From Clostridiales bacterium (GTDB lineage Bacteria; Bacillota; Clostridia; Christensenellales; Borkfalkiaceae): 64,000 nt of DNA. The notes under the pieces are model-generated. The model worked only from the letters and a program-made list of their open reading frames with translations. It was not told the origin of the DNA and made no database searches. The DNA lies in assembly GCA_015055725.1 (NCBI GenBank), contig SVHO01000004.1:20155-84154 (forward strand), read 5' to 3'. Below are positions 26,061 to 35,941 of this stretch, piece by piece. The position numbers and the translations under genes were made by a program. How positions within the stretch are numbered: the stretch's first letter is position 1; each line of letters opens with the position of its first letter.

Positions 26061-27373
26061 AATCTATCTCCATATAGGTCGTAGCCCGTGGCTTTTGTAA
26101 TTTTAATGTCGTAATACTTTCCGTATTCAACTTCATCACGAGAGAAAAAGTAAACTTTTCCGTCAACGCTGGGCGCGTTAAAATACGCTCTGCCGTAATA
26201 AACGAGTTCGTTTTGGTCAAACCCCTCGGCTAAAACTCGAATCGTTTTCCCTAAGAACTCTTTTAAATTTTCTTTAACAACTTTCTTTTGAACCGAATAA
26301 AGTTTTCTATATCTTTTATCTTTGGTGGTTTCGTCAATTTGTCCGTCAAGTCTAAAAGCAGGCGTTCCTTCTTCTCTGCTATACTTAAAAAAACCTGCGT
26401 TAAATAGGCGCGCTTTTTGTAAAAATTCAACTAAATTAGAAAACGCCGTTTCACTTTCTTGTGGGAAACCCGTTATAAAAGTTGAACGAATTGCAATACC
26501 GGGGATTTCTTTTTTAAGCCTTTCAATAAGATTTAAATAACTTTGCCCCGTGCCCTTTCGGTTCATAAGTTTAAGCACTTTATCATCTGCATGTTGAAGT
26601 GGAATGTCTATGTATTTGATAACTTTATCGTTAGTTTTAATTTCTTCAATCAGTTGGTCTGAAACGTTTTCGGGATAACAATAAAGTAGCCTTATGCTTT
26701 TAACGTTATTTAACGCTGAAATTTTCCTAATCAAATTAACTAAAGTTAACGGTGGCGTTAAGTCTTGCCCGTATTTTGCCGTGTCTTGCGCAACCAAAAT
26801 AAGTTCGTTAACAGCCCCTAACCCTTTGGCTTCTTCAATAAGGTCATCTATATTAACAGAGCGATACTTTCCCCTTATATAAGGGATAAGACAATAAGTG
26901 CAATGGTTTGAACAACCGTCCGCCACTTTAAGATAAGCATATCCGTCCGTGGTTAAAACGCGCGCTTTACCGCACTCCCCTTTAACTTCGCCAACGGCGT
27001 TAACCCTAACGCCTGTGCATACTTTATCGATAACTTCTAAAATCTTATCGTAGTCTGATACGCCCATAAACGCATCAACTTCAACTAACTCGTCAAACAG
27101 TTCGTTTATAAATTTTTGCGGTAAACAACCCGTCACGATTATTTTCTCTGCGCTACCGCTTTTTTTATATTCGTATGCGCTGAAAATCTCGTCAATCGCT
27201 TCTTCTCTCGAACTTGATAAAAATGCGCACGTGTTGATTATGATAATTTGTGCGTTTTCGATATCGCTCGTTAGTATATGTTTTTTTTCAATAAGCGCAA
27301 GCATCTTTTCGGTATCCACACGGTTTTTATCACAACCTAACGACACCACGCCCACGCGCATTTTATCCGCCAT
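26057..27373 (-). CDS. rimO: Ribosomal protein S12 methylthiotransferase RimO
   Basis: A radical-SAM methylthiotransferase that modifies an aspartate of ribosomal protein S12. The 438 residues comprise the N-terminal MTTase domain with cluster cysteines (VSLGCDKN, NTCAFL, VTGCLPQ). The radical SAM domain follows with DGCSNHCTYCLIPYIRG, whose CSNHCTYC holds the CX3CX2C site, and a C-terminal TRAM domain ends the protein. YAYLKVADGC is typical of RimO rather than MiaB. An AAGGA ribosome site precedes the ATG, 15 bases after the ftsK stop. Confidence 0.95.
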   Translation of the reverse strand: MADKMRVGVVSLGCDKNRVDTEKMLALIEKKHILTSDIENAQIIIINTCAFLSSSREEAIDEIFSAYEYKKSGSAEKIIVTGCLPQKFINELFDELVEVDAFMGVSDYDKILEVIDKVCTGVRVNAVGEVKGECGKARVLTTDGYAYLKVADGCSNHCTYCLIPYIRGKYRSVNIDDLIEEAKGLGAVNELILVAQDTAKYGQDLTPPLTLVNLIRKISALNNVKSIRLLYCYPENVSDQLIEEIKTNDKVIKYIDIPLQHADDKVLKLMNRKGTGQSYLNLIERLKKEIPGIAIRSTFITGFPQESETAFSNLVEFLQKARLFNAGFFKYSREEGTPAFRLDGQIDETTKDKRYRKLYSVQKKVVKENLKEFLGKTIRVLAEGFDQNELVYYGRAYFNAPSVDGKVYFFSRDEVEYGKYYDIKITKATGYDLYGDRL

Positions 27374-27388
27374 AAAAATCCTTAACCG

Positions 27389-30300
27389 TTAATCCGGCAT
27401 ATTCCCAAATCTTTCTATAAATTGCTCACGCGTGATTAAAACACGGCGCGCTTTACTGCCTTCGTTGCCCGAAACAAAGCCCATTCTTTCCATTTTATCA
27501 ACTAATCCGCCAGCACGCGAATAGCCTATTTGGAAACGGCGTTGTAATTGAGAAATAGAAACCGTTTCGGTGTTAACCGCAAGCCAAAGCGCTTTTAAGA
27601 AAAATTCGTTTACTTCGTTTGCATCGTCACCGCCGTCACCATCAATCGACGTATCTTCTTGTTTGGGGCGTGTTTCTTTTTCTAAGAAATCTTGCAATTC
27701 GTCGTCAAAATACGCTTTGTTGTGTTCTTTAATATAAGTGACAACGTTGTTTACTTCCCTACTGCTTATATACGCGCCTTGATATCTTTCAACCGAAGAC
27801 ATACGCGCGGTTTTATAAAGCATATCGCCGTTGCCGAGCAATTTTTCAGCACCTGCTTCAGAAAGTATAGTTTGTGAATCGTTAAAGTTCATAACCTTAA
27901 ACGCTATACGCGAAGGCAAGTTTGCTTTAATCGTACCCGTAATAATATCAACGGACGGGCGTTGCGTTGCAAGCACCAAATGAATACCTGCTGCACGCGC
28001 TTTTTGCGCTATCGCACGAATACGGCTTTCCAAATCCTTTTTACAAGTTTCCATAAGGTCTGCTAATTCGTCGATTATAATAACGATTCTTGGCATTTTA
28101 GCAACCGTATCGCTCGCCACAACTGAGTTATACGAATCAATATCAACAACTAATCCGCCACCGCTTTCACGGAAAACGGAAAACCTTCTTTCCATTTCGT
28201 TATACGCCCAAGAAAGAACTGCAAGTGCCTTTTTAGGTTCTGTTATAATTTCATCTATCATAAGGTGTGGAATATGCTCGTAATTGATAAATTCCACGCC
28301 TTTCGGGTCGACAAGGATAAGCCTTAAATCTTCGGGGCTATATCTCATTATCAAACTGACAATCATAAGGTTTAAGCACACGCTCTTCCCCGAACCTGTT
28401 GCGCCTGCAACCAAATAGTGCGGGCCTTTAGCAAGGTCGTCAACGATAGGGTTGCCAACCAAGTCTTTACCAAGTGCGAAAATAAGTCCACCTTTATTCT
28501 TTTGCGATTGAGCAGAGCCCTCCATAACTTCGCGCAAGCCAACCGTCGTTCTAACGTTGTTTGCAACTTCAATGCCGACCAAGTTTTTGCCAGGTATCGG
28601 CGCTTCGATACGCACGCCGTCTCTTGCGGATAAGCGCATCTTTAAGTCGTCGTCAAAATTAAGCACCTTTTTAACTGAAACACCAGCAGGCATCATAATT
28701 TCATAACGCGTTATAGACGGACCTTGAACGTGCCCTTGCGGAACTGCGTTTATGTGGAATTCTTCAAGAGTGCGCTTGATAATCTCTTTGCGCTCTTCGT
28801 GATTTTCCTTAGGTGCGTCAAGGGGCGGAGTATAACTTTCTAACAAATCAAAGGGGGGACGGAAATATTCTCTATTGATGGGCGGTGCAGGTTTTTTGAT
28901 AATTTCCGTTTGAGCGGGTTTCTCTTCTTTGACGCTATTAAATTCTAACGAACGGCGTGATGGTAAATTGTTATCCGCACTTACTCTGCTTGTAAAGTTA
29001 ACGCTTTCTGTGGGTTCGCTCTCTTTTTCAACCGTTTGTTCGCCTAAGAAAATATCCCTTATTCGCCCTTCCGTTTTAATAACGGGTGGCGTGGGCATAT
29101 CAAAACTTTCGGCATTTTCATCACCGTAATTTTGCTCAATGAAAGGTATCTCGTCATTTGAAACTTGTTCAATTTCGTCAACTACTTCTTGCTCTTCAAC
29201 TTGTTCTATATCACCGCGGAAGGTCACTTCACTTTCAGCCGGTGCAATAGGCTCAACTATATCTTCAACTTGAGCGTAAGTCTCTTCAAAGCTTTGTGCG
29301 CGTGCACCTGCCGTGTCGGCACTTATCCAATCGCTTGAAAGTTGTTCGCTAGTAGTCTTATTTTCAATCTCTTCAACTTCATTTTGCTCAGGACTAACCG
29401 CTCTTCTATCAACGTAATCTGAAACTGACGTATAAGCATTGTCGTTCGCGCCGTAATCGTTTGGCTTAACGTATTCTTTATTTTCGTTCACAGAGGAAAC
29501 GTTTTGTTTTTGAGAATAAGGCGTATAAGTTGGGCTTGAATTATATCGCAAAGCATCAACGTCAAGCTTAGCAGGGGTTTTAATGTATTCTAATTTTTTA
29601 TTATAATCTTCCCCGTAATATGAGTTGTTTTTATCATTTGGGGTTGAAACGATGCCAAGCCCACCTTCTGAAAAACCAAGTTTAAGCCCTTCCGAGCCAT
29701 TATCCTTCGCAAGTTCCCTTTTCGTTTTAAATGCAAAATCTTGAGCGTCATCTACGTAAAGTTTTTGTTTAGGTGCGCTAGCCTTTGGAACTGCATTTTC
29801 AATTGGATAATCCCTTTCCCCTTCAACTTGAACGTCAACGTTAGTTTGTTCTTTAACGAACGAACTCTTAAACTTTATTCCGCCTTCTTTTTTAGTTGCA
29901 GGTTGATCAAGCAAATAATCCTTAACGAGCAAATAACCGATAACTGAAAGGGCGATACCGCTAACCACGTAGCACCCAGCATCTGTCAAAAGTTTAGAAA
30001 GTGGGTATGCGATAAACGAGACGAAAAGTCCACCACCAGAAGCCTTTGCACCGCCACCTAACGCCATCAAATAAGACCTAGAAAGATATTCTCCAAAAGT
30101 GAAATTATTGCCCGTCATTGTGATAACGTGCGTGATGAGTGCTATAACGATAAAAGCGCAAGTGATTAACGTCTTTTTCTTAAACGAAAAACCACTCTTT
30201 TTGCCAGAAACTAGCAAAACGCCCATAACGATTGCAAATATCATGACTGCATATGCAAAAAAACCAAAGCAACCGAATAAAAAGGTGTTTACCAAACGAC

Positions 30301-30448
30301 CGGGCACGGAAAATACCGTGTCACGCGTGATAAGGCACACCAAACATAGCGTTGCAAATAAAATTAGCACCACGCCCAAAGTTTCTTTAGTGAAAATAGA
30401 TTGTTCTTTTTTGTCTTTATTTTCTTTTTTTCTGCCTAAGCCGTTCAA
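27389..30448 (-). CDS. ftsK: DNA translocase FtsK/SpoIIIE
   Basis: The septal DNA pump that moves chromosome termini into daughter cells. About four N-terminal membrane helices (residues 20-170) are followed by a long, acidic, low-complexity linker of roughly 350 residues. The RecA-like motor has Walker A AGATGSGKS and Walker B LRLILVDPKG. The C-terminal gamma winged helix (AVNTETVSISQLQRRFQIGYSRA) reads KOPS-like sites. The frame opens with a GTG at 30460 lacking a ribosome site; the TTG at 30448 lies six bases after GAGG and is preferred (1019 aa). A single copy is seen here, so division versus sporulation roles cannot be separated. Confidence 0.95.
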   Translation of the reverse strand: MNGLGRKKENKDKKEQSIFTKETLGVVLILFATLCLVCLITRDTVFSVPGRLVNTFLFGCFGFFAYAVMIFAIVMGVLLVSGKKSGFSFKKKTLITCAFIVIALITHVITMTGNNFTFGEYLSRSYLMALGGGAKASGGGLFVSFIAYPLSKLLTDAGCYVVSGIALSVIGYLLVKDYLLDQPATKKEGGIKFKSSFVKEQTNVDVQVEGERDYPIENAVPKASAPKQKLYVDDAQDFAFKTKRELAKDNGSEGLKLGFSEGGLGIVSTPNDKNNSYYGEDYNKKLEYIKTPAKLDVDALRYNSSPTYTPYSQKQNVSSVNENKEYVKPNDYGANDNAYTSVSDYVDRRAVSPEQNEVEEIENKTTSEQLSSDWISADTAGARAQSFEETYAQVEDIVEPIAPAESEVTFRGDIEQVEEQEVVDEIEQVSNDEIPFIEQNYGDENAESFDMPTPPVIKTEGRIRDIFLGEQTVEKESEPTESVNFTSRVSADNNLPSRRSLEFNSVKEEKPAQTEIIKKPAPPINREYFRPPFDLLESYTPPLDAPKENHEERKEIIKRTLEEFHINAVPQGHVQGPSITRYEIMMPAGVSVKKVLNFDDDLKMRLSARDGVRIEAPIPGKNLVGIEVANNVRTTVGLREVMEGSAQSQKNKGGLIFALGKDLVGNPIVDDLAKGPHYLVAGATGSGKSVCLNLMIVSLIMRYSPEDLRLILVDPKGVEFINYEHIPHLMIDEIITEPKKALAVLSWAYNEMERRFSVFRESGGGLVVDIDSYNSVVASDTVAKMPRIVIIIDELADLMETCKKDLESRIRAIAQKARAAGIHLVLATQRPSVDIITGTIKANLPSRIAFKVMNFNDSQTILSEAGAEKLLGNGDMLYKTARMSSVERYQGAYISSREVNNVVTYIKEHNKAYFDDELQDFLEKETRPKQEDTSIDGDGGDDANEVNEFFLKALWLAVNTETVSISQLQRRFQIGYSRAGGLVDKMERMGFVSGNEGSKARRVLITREQFIERFGNMPD

Positions 30449-30476
30449 GGTCCACCTCACAAATATGCTTAGTTTA

Positions 30477-30505
30477 ATTATACCAAAAATAGACTTTATT
30501 TACAA
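30477..30505 (-). promoter_or_regulatory. Promoter of the ftsK-rimO-pgsA-cinA-recA operon
   Basis: TTGTAA (30500-30505) and a perfect TATAAT (30477-30482) are 17 bases apart. The predicted start near 30470 leaves only about ten bases before the GTG at 30460, supporting the TTG start at 30448. Confidence 0.7.
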
Positions 30506-30598
30506 TACTTCTGAGTATTTTTTTAAAAATTATTTTTTAAATTTAAAAACTTATATATAGCAAAAAATTTAACCAACTATTTTCTACAAAATATAACG

Positions 30599-30633
30599 AA
30601 AAAAGCGCGCCACTTTTAACGAGTTGCGCGCTT
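30599..30633 (-). terminator. Terminator of the dgt-dnaG-rpoD operon
   Basis: GCGCGC arms at 30605-30610 and 30626-30631, extended by an ACT/AGT pairing across one mismatch, enclose a short loop. On the minus strand six T residues follow. T-rich sequence on the other side would allow plus-strand activity too. Confidence 0.85.
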
Positions 30634-30649
30634 TTATTTTTGCATTTTT

Positions 30650-30847
30650 TTAAGCCATCATTATTTCAGAAATGACGTCTAGAACTTTATTATAACAGCC
30701 ACCGCACCCTGTTGAACAATGAGTTGCGTCTTGAACCACCTTAAATAAAGACAAAACGTCTTCGATTCTATCGTGCCCTTCTAAAGCAGAAGCTATTGCG
30801 TTGTAATCAACGCCCATACAGTTGCATACGGTATAATTTTCTTTCAT
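30650..30847 (-). CDS. Small [2Fe-2S] BFD-like ferredoxin
   Basis: A 65-residue protein starting at the ATG at 30847, which has AAGGAG upstream; the frame extends further but without a ribosome site. CNCMGV near the start and CSTGCGGC near residue 43 supply the C-x-C...C-x2-C ligands of bacterioferritin-associated-ferredoxin-like [2Fe-2S] domains. The typical helical frame (IEDVLSLFKVVQDATHC) lies between them. It is the last gene of the dgt-dnaG-rpoD operon, just before a strong terminator. Partner unknown; an electron-transfer or cluster-carrying role is inferred from the motif. Confidence 0.85.
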   Translation of the reverse strand: MKENYTVCNCMGVDYNAIASALEGHDRIEDVLSLFKVVQDATHCSTGCGGCYNKVLDVISEIMMA

Positions 30848-30867
30848 TTTATTTCTCCTTTGTTTTT

Positions 30868-31566
30868 TTATTTTTTCATAAAATTCATTCTTTGGCAATG
30901 TTCACAATCAACCACTTCGCCGTTTTTTAGCTTGTTCATTTCAGACATGTTGAGTTCCATTCCACAAGCACCACAAACGTTATTATTTAGCGCGTAAACT
31001 ACTGGGAAAATTTTATTTGCGCGCTTTTTTAAATACCTATCCATAAGCGCGGGGTCGGTTTTATCTTTAAGAGATGATAACTGCCTTTCTATTTGGTCTT
31101 TTTCATCCTTAACAGAGTCTTTCAATTCGTTATATTTTTTCAAGTTTTCGTTATATTGCGCTTGCGCAACCTTGGTGTTGTTTTTAATGGTCGCATATTC
31201 TTTCATGATGGTTTGAATTTCATCAAAAATTTTGTTTGCCTTAGAGCCTAAACTCTTTATTTTAACGATAATTTCTTCAATTTTTTTCAAAAGATAATTA
31301 ACTTCTTTTTCGTCGTTTGCACCGGTAATAGCGTCGTTTATCGCCGTTTCTTGTTCTTTTAGCGTTAACTGTTCTTTGGTCACTTGCTCGTACGTTGCAA
31401 CGAGTTCTAAAGCGCGCGCGTCGAGCTTATTAACGTTTTCTTCAACACCTTCTAAATATTTTTTAGCACCGACTGCTTTTTTTCTTTCTTCACTGCCCGA
31501 AAGTTTTTTCTCAATCTCTCTAAGTTTTTTGTCAATCTCTTGATAATCCAACAATGCTTGAATCAT
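30868..31566 (-). CDS. Coiled-coil zinc-ribbon protein (COG1579 type)
   Basis: A 232-residue protein made of a long helical hairpin coiled coil (about 10-180, with repeated Lys/Glu heptads) and a C-terminal C4 zinc ribbon. The ribbon has CGACGMELN followed by CEHC, two CxxC knuckles about 20 residues apart. This matches the COG1579 family, which usually sits beside the nif3-like gene as here. Members are thought to bind nucleic acid or protein, but no activity is established. The start has AAAGGAG, 12 bases after the Nif3-like stop codon. Confidence 0.88.
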   Translation of the reverse strand: MIQALLDYQEIDKKLREIEKKLSGSEERKKAVGAKKYLEGVEENVNKLDARALELVATYEQVTKEQLTLKEQETAINDAITGANDEKEVNYLLKKIEEIIVKIKSLGSKANKIFDEIQTIMKEYATIKNNTKVAQAQYNENLKKYNELKDSVKDEKDQIERQLSSLKDKTDPALMDRYLKKRANKIFPVVYALNNNVCGACGMELNMSEMNKLKNGEVVDCEHCQRMNFMKK

Positions 31567-31578
31567 AATCTTTCTCCT

Positions 31579-32364
31579 TTACATAAATCTTTTATCCGTA
31601 AAATAATGCGCGTCAACCTTTCCGTTCGCCCTTTCGGAAACGTTTGCGTAAAATTTATTGAAACCATATTGTTCCGCAACGTAATGCGGGATAACGAACA
31701 CGTTTTTGCCGTGTTCAATAAGTGGCAACAAAACGTGATGTGGAATATCAGAAGTTATAACCGTGTCCACTTCAAAACTTCCGCTTTCTATCGCTTCAAG
31801 GGCTTGGTCTGCCCCACCGCCACAAAAACTTGCAATTTTTGAAACGTTGCCGTTGCCATAAGCCAAAATCTTTTGACTTTCAAATTTATTTTCAATTATT
31901 TTCTTAAACTCTTCAACGCTAACGGGGCTTATCTCGGCATATTTTCCATACCCGCACTCGCCGTCGACTAAATCAATCGTCTTTATATTTTTACCACTAA
32001 GTCCTAAACACAAGCAATCGTCTATTCCACCTTTTGCAACGTCTAAATTTAGGTGCATAGAAATAACGTTAAGCCCGTTAGAAAGAGCGCTTGCTACCGC
32101 GCCGTTATCCCCAAAAACGTCAAGCGTTTTAACGGGATTATAAATGGCAGGGTGATGCGTGACCACCGTGTCACACCCAAGGTCTTTTGCTTTTTTTACC
32201 GCATCTAAACTTAAATCAAGTGAAAAGAGCACGCTTTTAACGTAATCGTGATGGCGAACGATAATACCGCTGTTATCGTAATGCCCTTTTTCTATCATTT
32301 TATGGCTAAGCTTCAATGGTGCAAATTGCTCAAGCAACTCTAAAAATTCGTTTACTTTATACAT
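31579..32364 (-). CDS. Nif3-like dinuclear metal centre protein
   Basis: A 261-residue protein of the NIF3/YqfO family. Metal-binding residues are visible in VVTHHPAIYNP (His pair), MHLNLDVAKGGIDDCL (His and Asp) and the C-terminal ITSDIPHHVLLPLIEHGKNVFVIPHY region (His and Glu). Databases often label it GTP cyclohydrolase I type 2; that function is not well supported in bacteria. The gene overlaps trmK by eight bases and follows the usual rpoD-trmK-nif3 order. The short form lacks the inserted PII-like domain of Bacillus YqfO. Confidence 0.92.
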   Translation of the reverse strand: MYKVNEFLELLEQFAPLKLSHKMIEKGHYDNSGIIVRHHDYVKSVLFSLDLSLDAVKKAKDLGCDTVVTHHPAIYNPVKTLDVFGDNGAVASALSNGLNVISMHLNLDVAKGGIDDCLCLGLSGKNIKTIDLVDGECGYGKYAEISPVSVEEFKKIIENKFESQKILAYGNGNVSKIASFCGGGADQALEAIESGSFEVDTVITSDIPHHVLLPLIEHGKNVFVIPHYVAEQYGFNKFYANVSERANGKVDAHYFTDKRFM

Positions 32365-33007
32365 ATTTTTCTAATTTTTCCGTTTTTTGTAAAAGCTCTT
32401 CACGCACGCTTTGCGAAATGCTTTCGTTTTCTAAAAATTTAGAAAGTTTTAAATACTCTTCTTTAATCATTTTTTTAAAGTCAGGCGACGGATTTTTTAC
32501 GTTGTCTCTGCCAAACTCAATTTCTTCGTCACTAAGAAAGTCGTCACCCTTTTTTAAAACTATCAAATTATAATATTTCCCAGCACTATAAAAAACGGCG
32601 TCACTAACGAAAAAATATCCGTTAGAAAGCGCGCATTTGCGCACTTTATCGCAATTTTTCATAGGTTGCAAAACTAAATTTTCAGGCAGGCTAGCCGTTT
32701 TTCTTGCCCTATCTAGTATAGAACAAATTTCTTCACCGCCCATACCTGCTATAAGTGCGCAATCACAACTCCTCACTTTATCAAACCCGTCCGAAACGAC
32801 GCTACGGGCAACACCGTTTTCTATAAAACGGCTAAGCAAGGTTTGGGCTTTTGCAAGGCATTTTTCGCTAACGTCTGACACAATAACGTTTTTACACTTT
32901 GAGCCCATAAGCATTGCCTTTGCAATATATCCGTGGTCACAGCCTATATCGGCAAAAGTTTCACAACGCGGGATTTTTTCATAAATTTTTTTAAGCCTAT
33001 CCGTCAT
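32357..33007 (-). CDS. trmK: tRNA (adenine22-N1)-methyltransferase TrmK
   Basis: A 216-residue Rossmann methyltransferase that makes m1A22 in bacterial tRNA. The SAM motif FADIGCDHGYIAKAML and motif IV CALIAGMGGEEICSIL are diagnostic of TrmK/YqfN. The C-terminal part is helical and charged, as in the coiled-coil domain of the family. Its ATG overlaps the rpoD stop (TAATG), so it is translationally coupled, in the conserved rpoD-trmK-nif3 order. Confidence 0.94.
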   Translation of the reverse strand: MTDRLKKIYEKIPRCETFADIGCDHGYIAKAMLMGSKCKNVIVSDVSEKCLAKAQTLLSRFIENGVARSVVSDGFDKVRSCDCALIAGMGGEEICSILDRARKTASLPENLVLQPMKNCDKVRKCALSNGYFFVSDAVFYSAGKYYNLIVLKKGDDFLSDEEIEFGRDNVKNPSPDFKKMIKEEYLKLSKFLENESISQSVREELLQKTEKLEKYV

Positions 33008-34128
33008 TATTGTTTGTCAATATAATCTTTCAATCTCTTTGAACGGCTTGGATGGCGCAATTTTCTAAGTGCCTTTGCTTCAATTTGACGAATACGTTCA
33101 CGCGTGACGTTGAATTCTCTACCAACTTCTTCAAGCGTTCTGGGTTTACCATCGTCAAGGCCATAACGCAATCTTAAAACCTTTTCTTCACGAGGGGTAA
33201 GCGTATCGAGAACGCCTATAAGTTGTTCTTTAAGCATAGTGTAAGAAACGGCGTCAGTCGGCGCAGTTGACCTTTCGTCTTCAATAAAGTCTGAAAGGTG
33301 ACTATCGTCTTCTTCACCGATAGGCGTTTCAAGTGAAACGGGGTCTTGCGCAATCTTTTGTATTTCAATAACGCGTTCAATGCTTATATCCATTTCTTTT
33401 GCAATTTCTTCAGGTTGAGGTTCTCTGCCAAGTTCTTGCAAAAGCCTTCTTGAAACCCTTATAAGTTTGTTTATCGTTTCAACCATATGCACGGGGATAC
33501 GGATTGTTCTCGCTTGGTCTGCAATAGCACGCGTAATAGCTTGGCGAATCCACCAAGTTGCATATGTTGAAAACTTAAATCCCTTTTGGTAATCAAACTT
33601 TTCAACTGCTTTCATAAGCCCTAAATTGCCTTCTTGGATAAGGTCCAAAAATTGCATTCCACGCCCCATATAACGCTTAGCGATTGAAACAACGAGACGT
33701 AAGTTTGCTTCAGATAAAAGCCTTTTAGCATACTCGTCACCGTCCATCATGCGCTTAGCAAGTTCGGTTTCTTCATCAGGTTGAAGTAATGGAACTTTAC
33801 CTATGTCTTTAAGATACATTTTAACAGGGTCGTCCATACTAACTTCTTTGAGAAGTTGGTCGTATAAATCCTTATCACGTTCAACTTCGTCGATAATTTG
33901 AACGCCAGAATCGTCAAAGAGTTTGTAAATTTCTTCCATTTCGGCAGGGGTTGCGGTAAACTTGTCTATTCTATCGATTAGTTGGGTTGTAGTGACGCTT
34001 CCGCTACGCTTATTCTCAGCAATAATCTTTGCCACTTCAACGTAAAGTTCGGGTGATAAAATATCCCCGTTTGCCGTTGAGCCCTTTTCGGCTTTAACTT
34101 TTTCTTTGCCGATTTTTTTGTCTTCCAT
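33007..34128 (-). CDS. rpoD: Primary sigma factor RpoD (SigA)
   Basis: The housekeeping sigma factor, 373 residues. Region 1.1-like N-terminus, region 1.2 ([18 protein letters not shown]) and region 2 are present. Region 2.3-2.4 ([17 protein letters not shown]) melts and reads the -10 box. Region 3 and region 4.2 ([20 protein letters not shown]) follow; region 4.2 reads the -35 box. GGAGG precedes the ATG. It lies 36 bases downstream of dnaG, as in the macromolecular synthesis operon. The many TTGACA/TATAAT-like promoters in this window agree with such a factor. Confidence 0.97.
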   Translation of the reverse strand: MEDKKIGKEKVKAEKGSTANGDILSPELYVEVAKIIAENKRSGSVTTTQLIDRIDKFTATPAEMEEIYKLFDDSGVQIIDEVERDKDLYDQLLKEVSMDDPVKMYLKDIGKVPLLQPDEETELAKRMMDGDEYAKRLLSEANLRLVVSIAKRYMGRGMQFLDLIQEGNLGLMKAVEKFDYQKGFKFSTYATWWIRQAITRAIADQARTIRIPVHMVETINKLIRVSRRLLQELGREPQPEEIAKEMDISIERVIEIQKIAQDPVSLETPIGEEDDSHLSDFIEDERSTAPTDAVSYTMLKEQLIGVLDTLTPREEKVLRLRYGLDDGKPRTLEEVGREFNVTRERIRQIEAKALRKLRHPSRSKRLKDYIDKQ

Positions 34129-34164
34129 AAAAGTTCCTCCCGTGGCATAGCCACTTTTCTAATA

Positions 34165-35940
34165 CTAAATCAAATTTCTTTTTTCTTGCAATAAACGCAT
34201 CATTTCAGCAGTTAATTCCTTGCGTTTATCTAAATCAGTTTCTTTAGCACACATTTCGGTTAATTTTTCTATTTTATGATTTATAGCATCTTTTTTGAGT
34301 GTGCGAACGCAATCGAAAAAATACGTTCCGCCAAAATCCAAATCGCTTTTATCTTCAGCTTCTAACCCCGCAATGCGTGAAATTTCTTCCTCATATTCTT
34401 CGCTAAAAAGTTCATAAAGGTCGGAAAATCTAACCTTTTCATTTTGCGCTTGTTGTTTCAAGATATAAGATTGAATTTCTTTGTGAACGGGCAAATTAAA
34501 CTCTAATTCTTCAAGGTCGTTTTCTTTTGCATAAGCCTTATCAAACAAATATGATGCGAGAACAAACCTTGATGCAAGCGTTGCCCTATCCCCAACGTTA
34601 TCGTTAAAGCGCATTTGGTCAACCTTTTGTTCGCGTGGTTTTTGTTCTAACGAATAAAGTTCACGCTTTAACGCTTCAAAAGTTATTTTAGTTTGGTCTC
34701 TTATAACTTTAAGTAAATCTTCTTGTTCTGCAGAAGACGCGCTTTCGCGCACAACGTTTAACGCCATCGTCACATATTTACGCTTACCGTCAACCGTATT
34801 TACGTCGTAAGTGCGCCTTAATAAGTCCAACTTAAAATCTATAAGTGGCATGGCTTGGTCAATAATTTTTTGATAACCTTCCGCGCCCAACTTCTTAATT
34901 ACGTCGTCTGGGTCCATACCGTCGGGCAGACGCGCAACTTTAACTTCTAACCCTTCTTCACTTAGAATATCAAGACCGCGCACGGTTGCTTTTTGCCCTG
35001 CAAAATCACCGTCATAACTAATAACTATTTTGTCCGTATAACGCTTAATCATACGCGCTTGTTCTTTGGTTAACGCCGTCCCCATAGTTGCCACAACGTT
35101 GCTAAACCCTGCTTGTGAAAGTGAAACCACGTCAAGATGACCTTCAACCATTATAACGAAAGGCAAGCCTTTTTCGTTTTTAAGTTTTTTAAGGTTGTTA
35201 ATATTGAAAAAAGTTTTCCCTTTTGAAAACACGGAAGTTTCTTTAGTGTTGATATATTTTTGTTCTTTTATTCCGTCAATTCTTCTTCCAACGAAAGCGA
35301 TAACGTTCCCAAACTGGTCGATTGCAGGGATAATCAATCTTCCCCCAAGCCAATCGAAATATCTGCCGTTCTTTTCACCAACTGCGCCCGATAACACCAT
35401 TTCTTGCTCAGTATAACCTTTTTTACGCAAAAAGTTGGGTAAATCGTTAAAGTTAAGCGAAGCCCCCATTCCAAATTTAACGATAGTGTTCGCGCTGAGT
35501 TTTCTGTTTAAAGCGTAATCGTAATGGGCTTTGCCATTTTCACTTTTAAGATTTTCAACGTAAAAAAGCGCGGTGTCACGCAAAAGGGATAAAAGGCGTT
35601 CTCTAAGTTTTTTCTGCTCTTTAACCTTTTCGTCGTCATAATTAATTTCGGGCAAAGGCATATGCGCGCGCTCTGCCAAAAATTTAACCGCGTCACCAAA
35701 ATCAAGCGATTCAATTTCTCTAATAAAACTTATAACGTCACCACTTTTATGGCACCCAAAACAATAATAAAACTGCTCGGTGGAATTAACCGAAAAAGAC
35801 GCCGTCTTTTCGTGATGAAAAGGGCATTTTCCCCAAAAATTACCGCCACGCTGTTCTAAACGAACGTATCTGCCGATAACGTCTACTATATCGTTTTTGT
35901 TTTTAAGTTCTTCCATGAACTTAACGTCAAAGCCTTTCAT
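34165..35940 (-). CDS. dnaG: DNA primase DnaG
   Basis: DnaG makes RNA primers at the replication fork. Visible are the CHC2 zinc ribbon (CPFHHEKT then FYYCFGCHKSGD, residues about 38-70), the primase core, the TOPRIM site (VMVEGHLDVV and SYDGDFAGQKA) and a C-terminal helicase-binding region. The frame runs back to 35976, but the ATG at 35940, one base after the dgt stop and behind GTGGAA, is the better start (591 aa). Confidence 0.95.
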   Translation of the reverse strand: MKGFDVKFMEELKNKNDIVDVIGRYVRLEQRGGNFWGKCPFHHEKTASFSVNSTEQFYYCFGCHKSGDVISFIREIESLDFGDAVKFLAERAHMPLPEINYDDEKVKEQKKLRERLLSLLRDTALFYVENLKSENGKAHYDYALNRKLSANTIVKFGMGASLNFNDLPNFLRKKGYTEQEMVLSGAVGEKNGRYFDWLGGRLIIPAIDQFGNVIAFVGRRIDGIKEQKYINTKETSVFSKGKTFFNINNLKKLKNEKGLPFVIMVEGHLDVVSLSQAGFSNVVATMGTALTKEQARMIKRYTDKIVISYDGDFAGQKATVRGLDILSEEGLEVKVARLPDGMDPDDVIKKLGAEGYQKIIDQAMPLIDFKLDLLRRTYDVNTVDGKRKYVTMALNVVRESASSAEQEDLLKVIRDQTKITFEALKRELYSLEQKPREQKVDQMRFNDNVGDRATLASRFVLASYLFDKAYAKENDLEELEFNLPVHKEIQSYILKQQAQNEKVRFSDLYELFSEEYEEEISRIAGLEAEDKSDLDFGGTYFFDCVRTLKKDAINHKIEKLTEMCAKETDLDKRKELTAEMMRLLQEKRNLI

Positions 35941-35941
35941 A

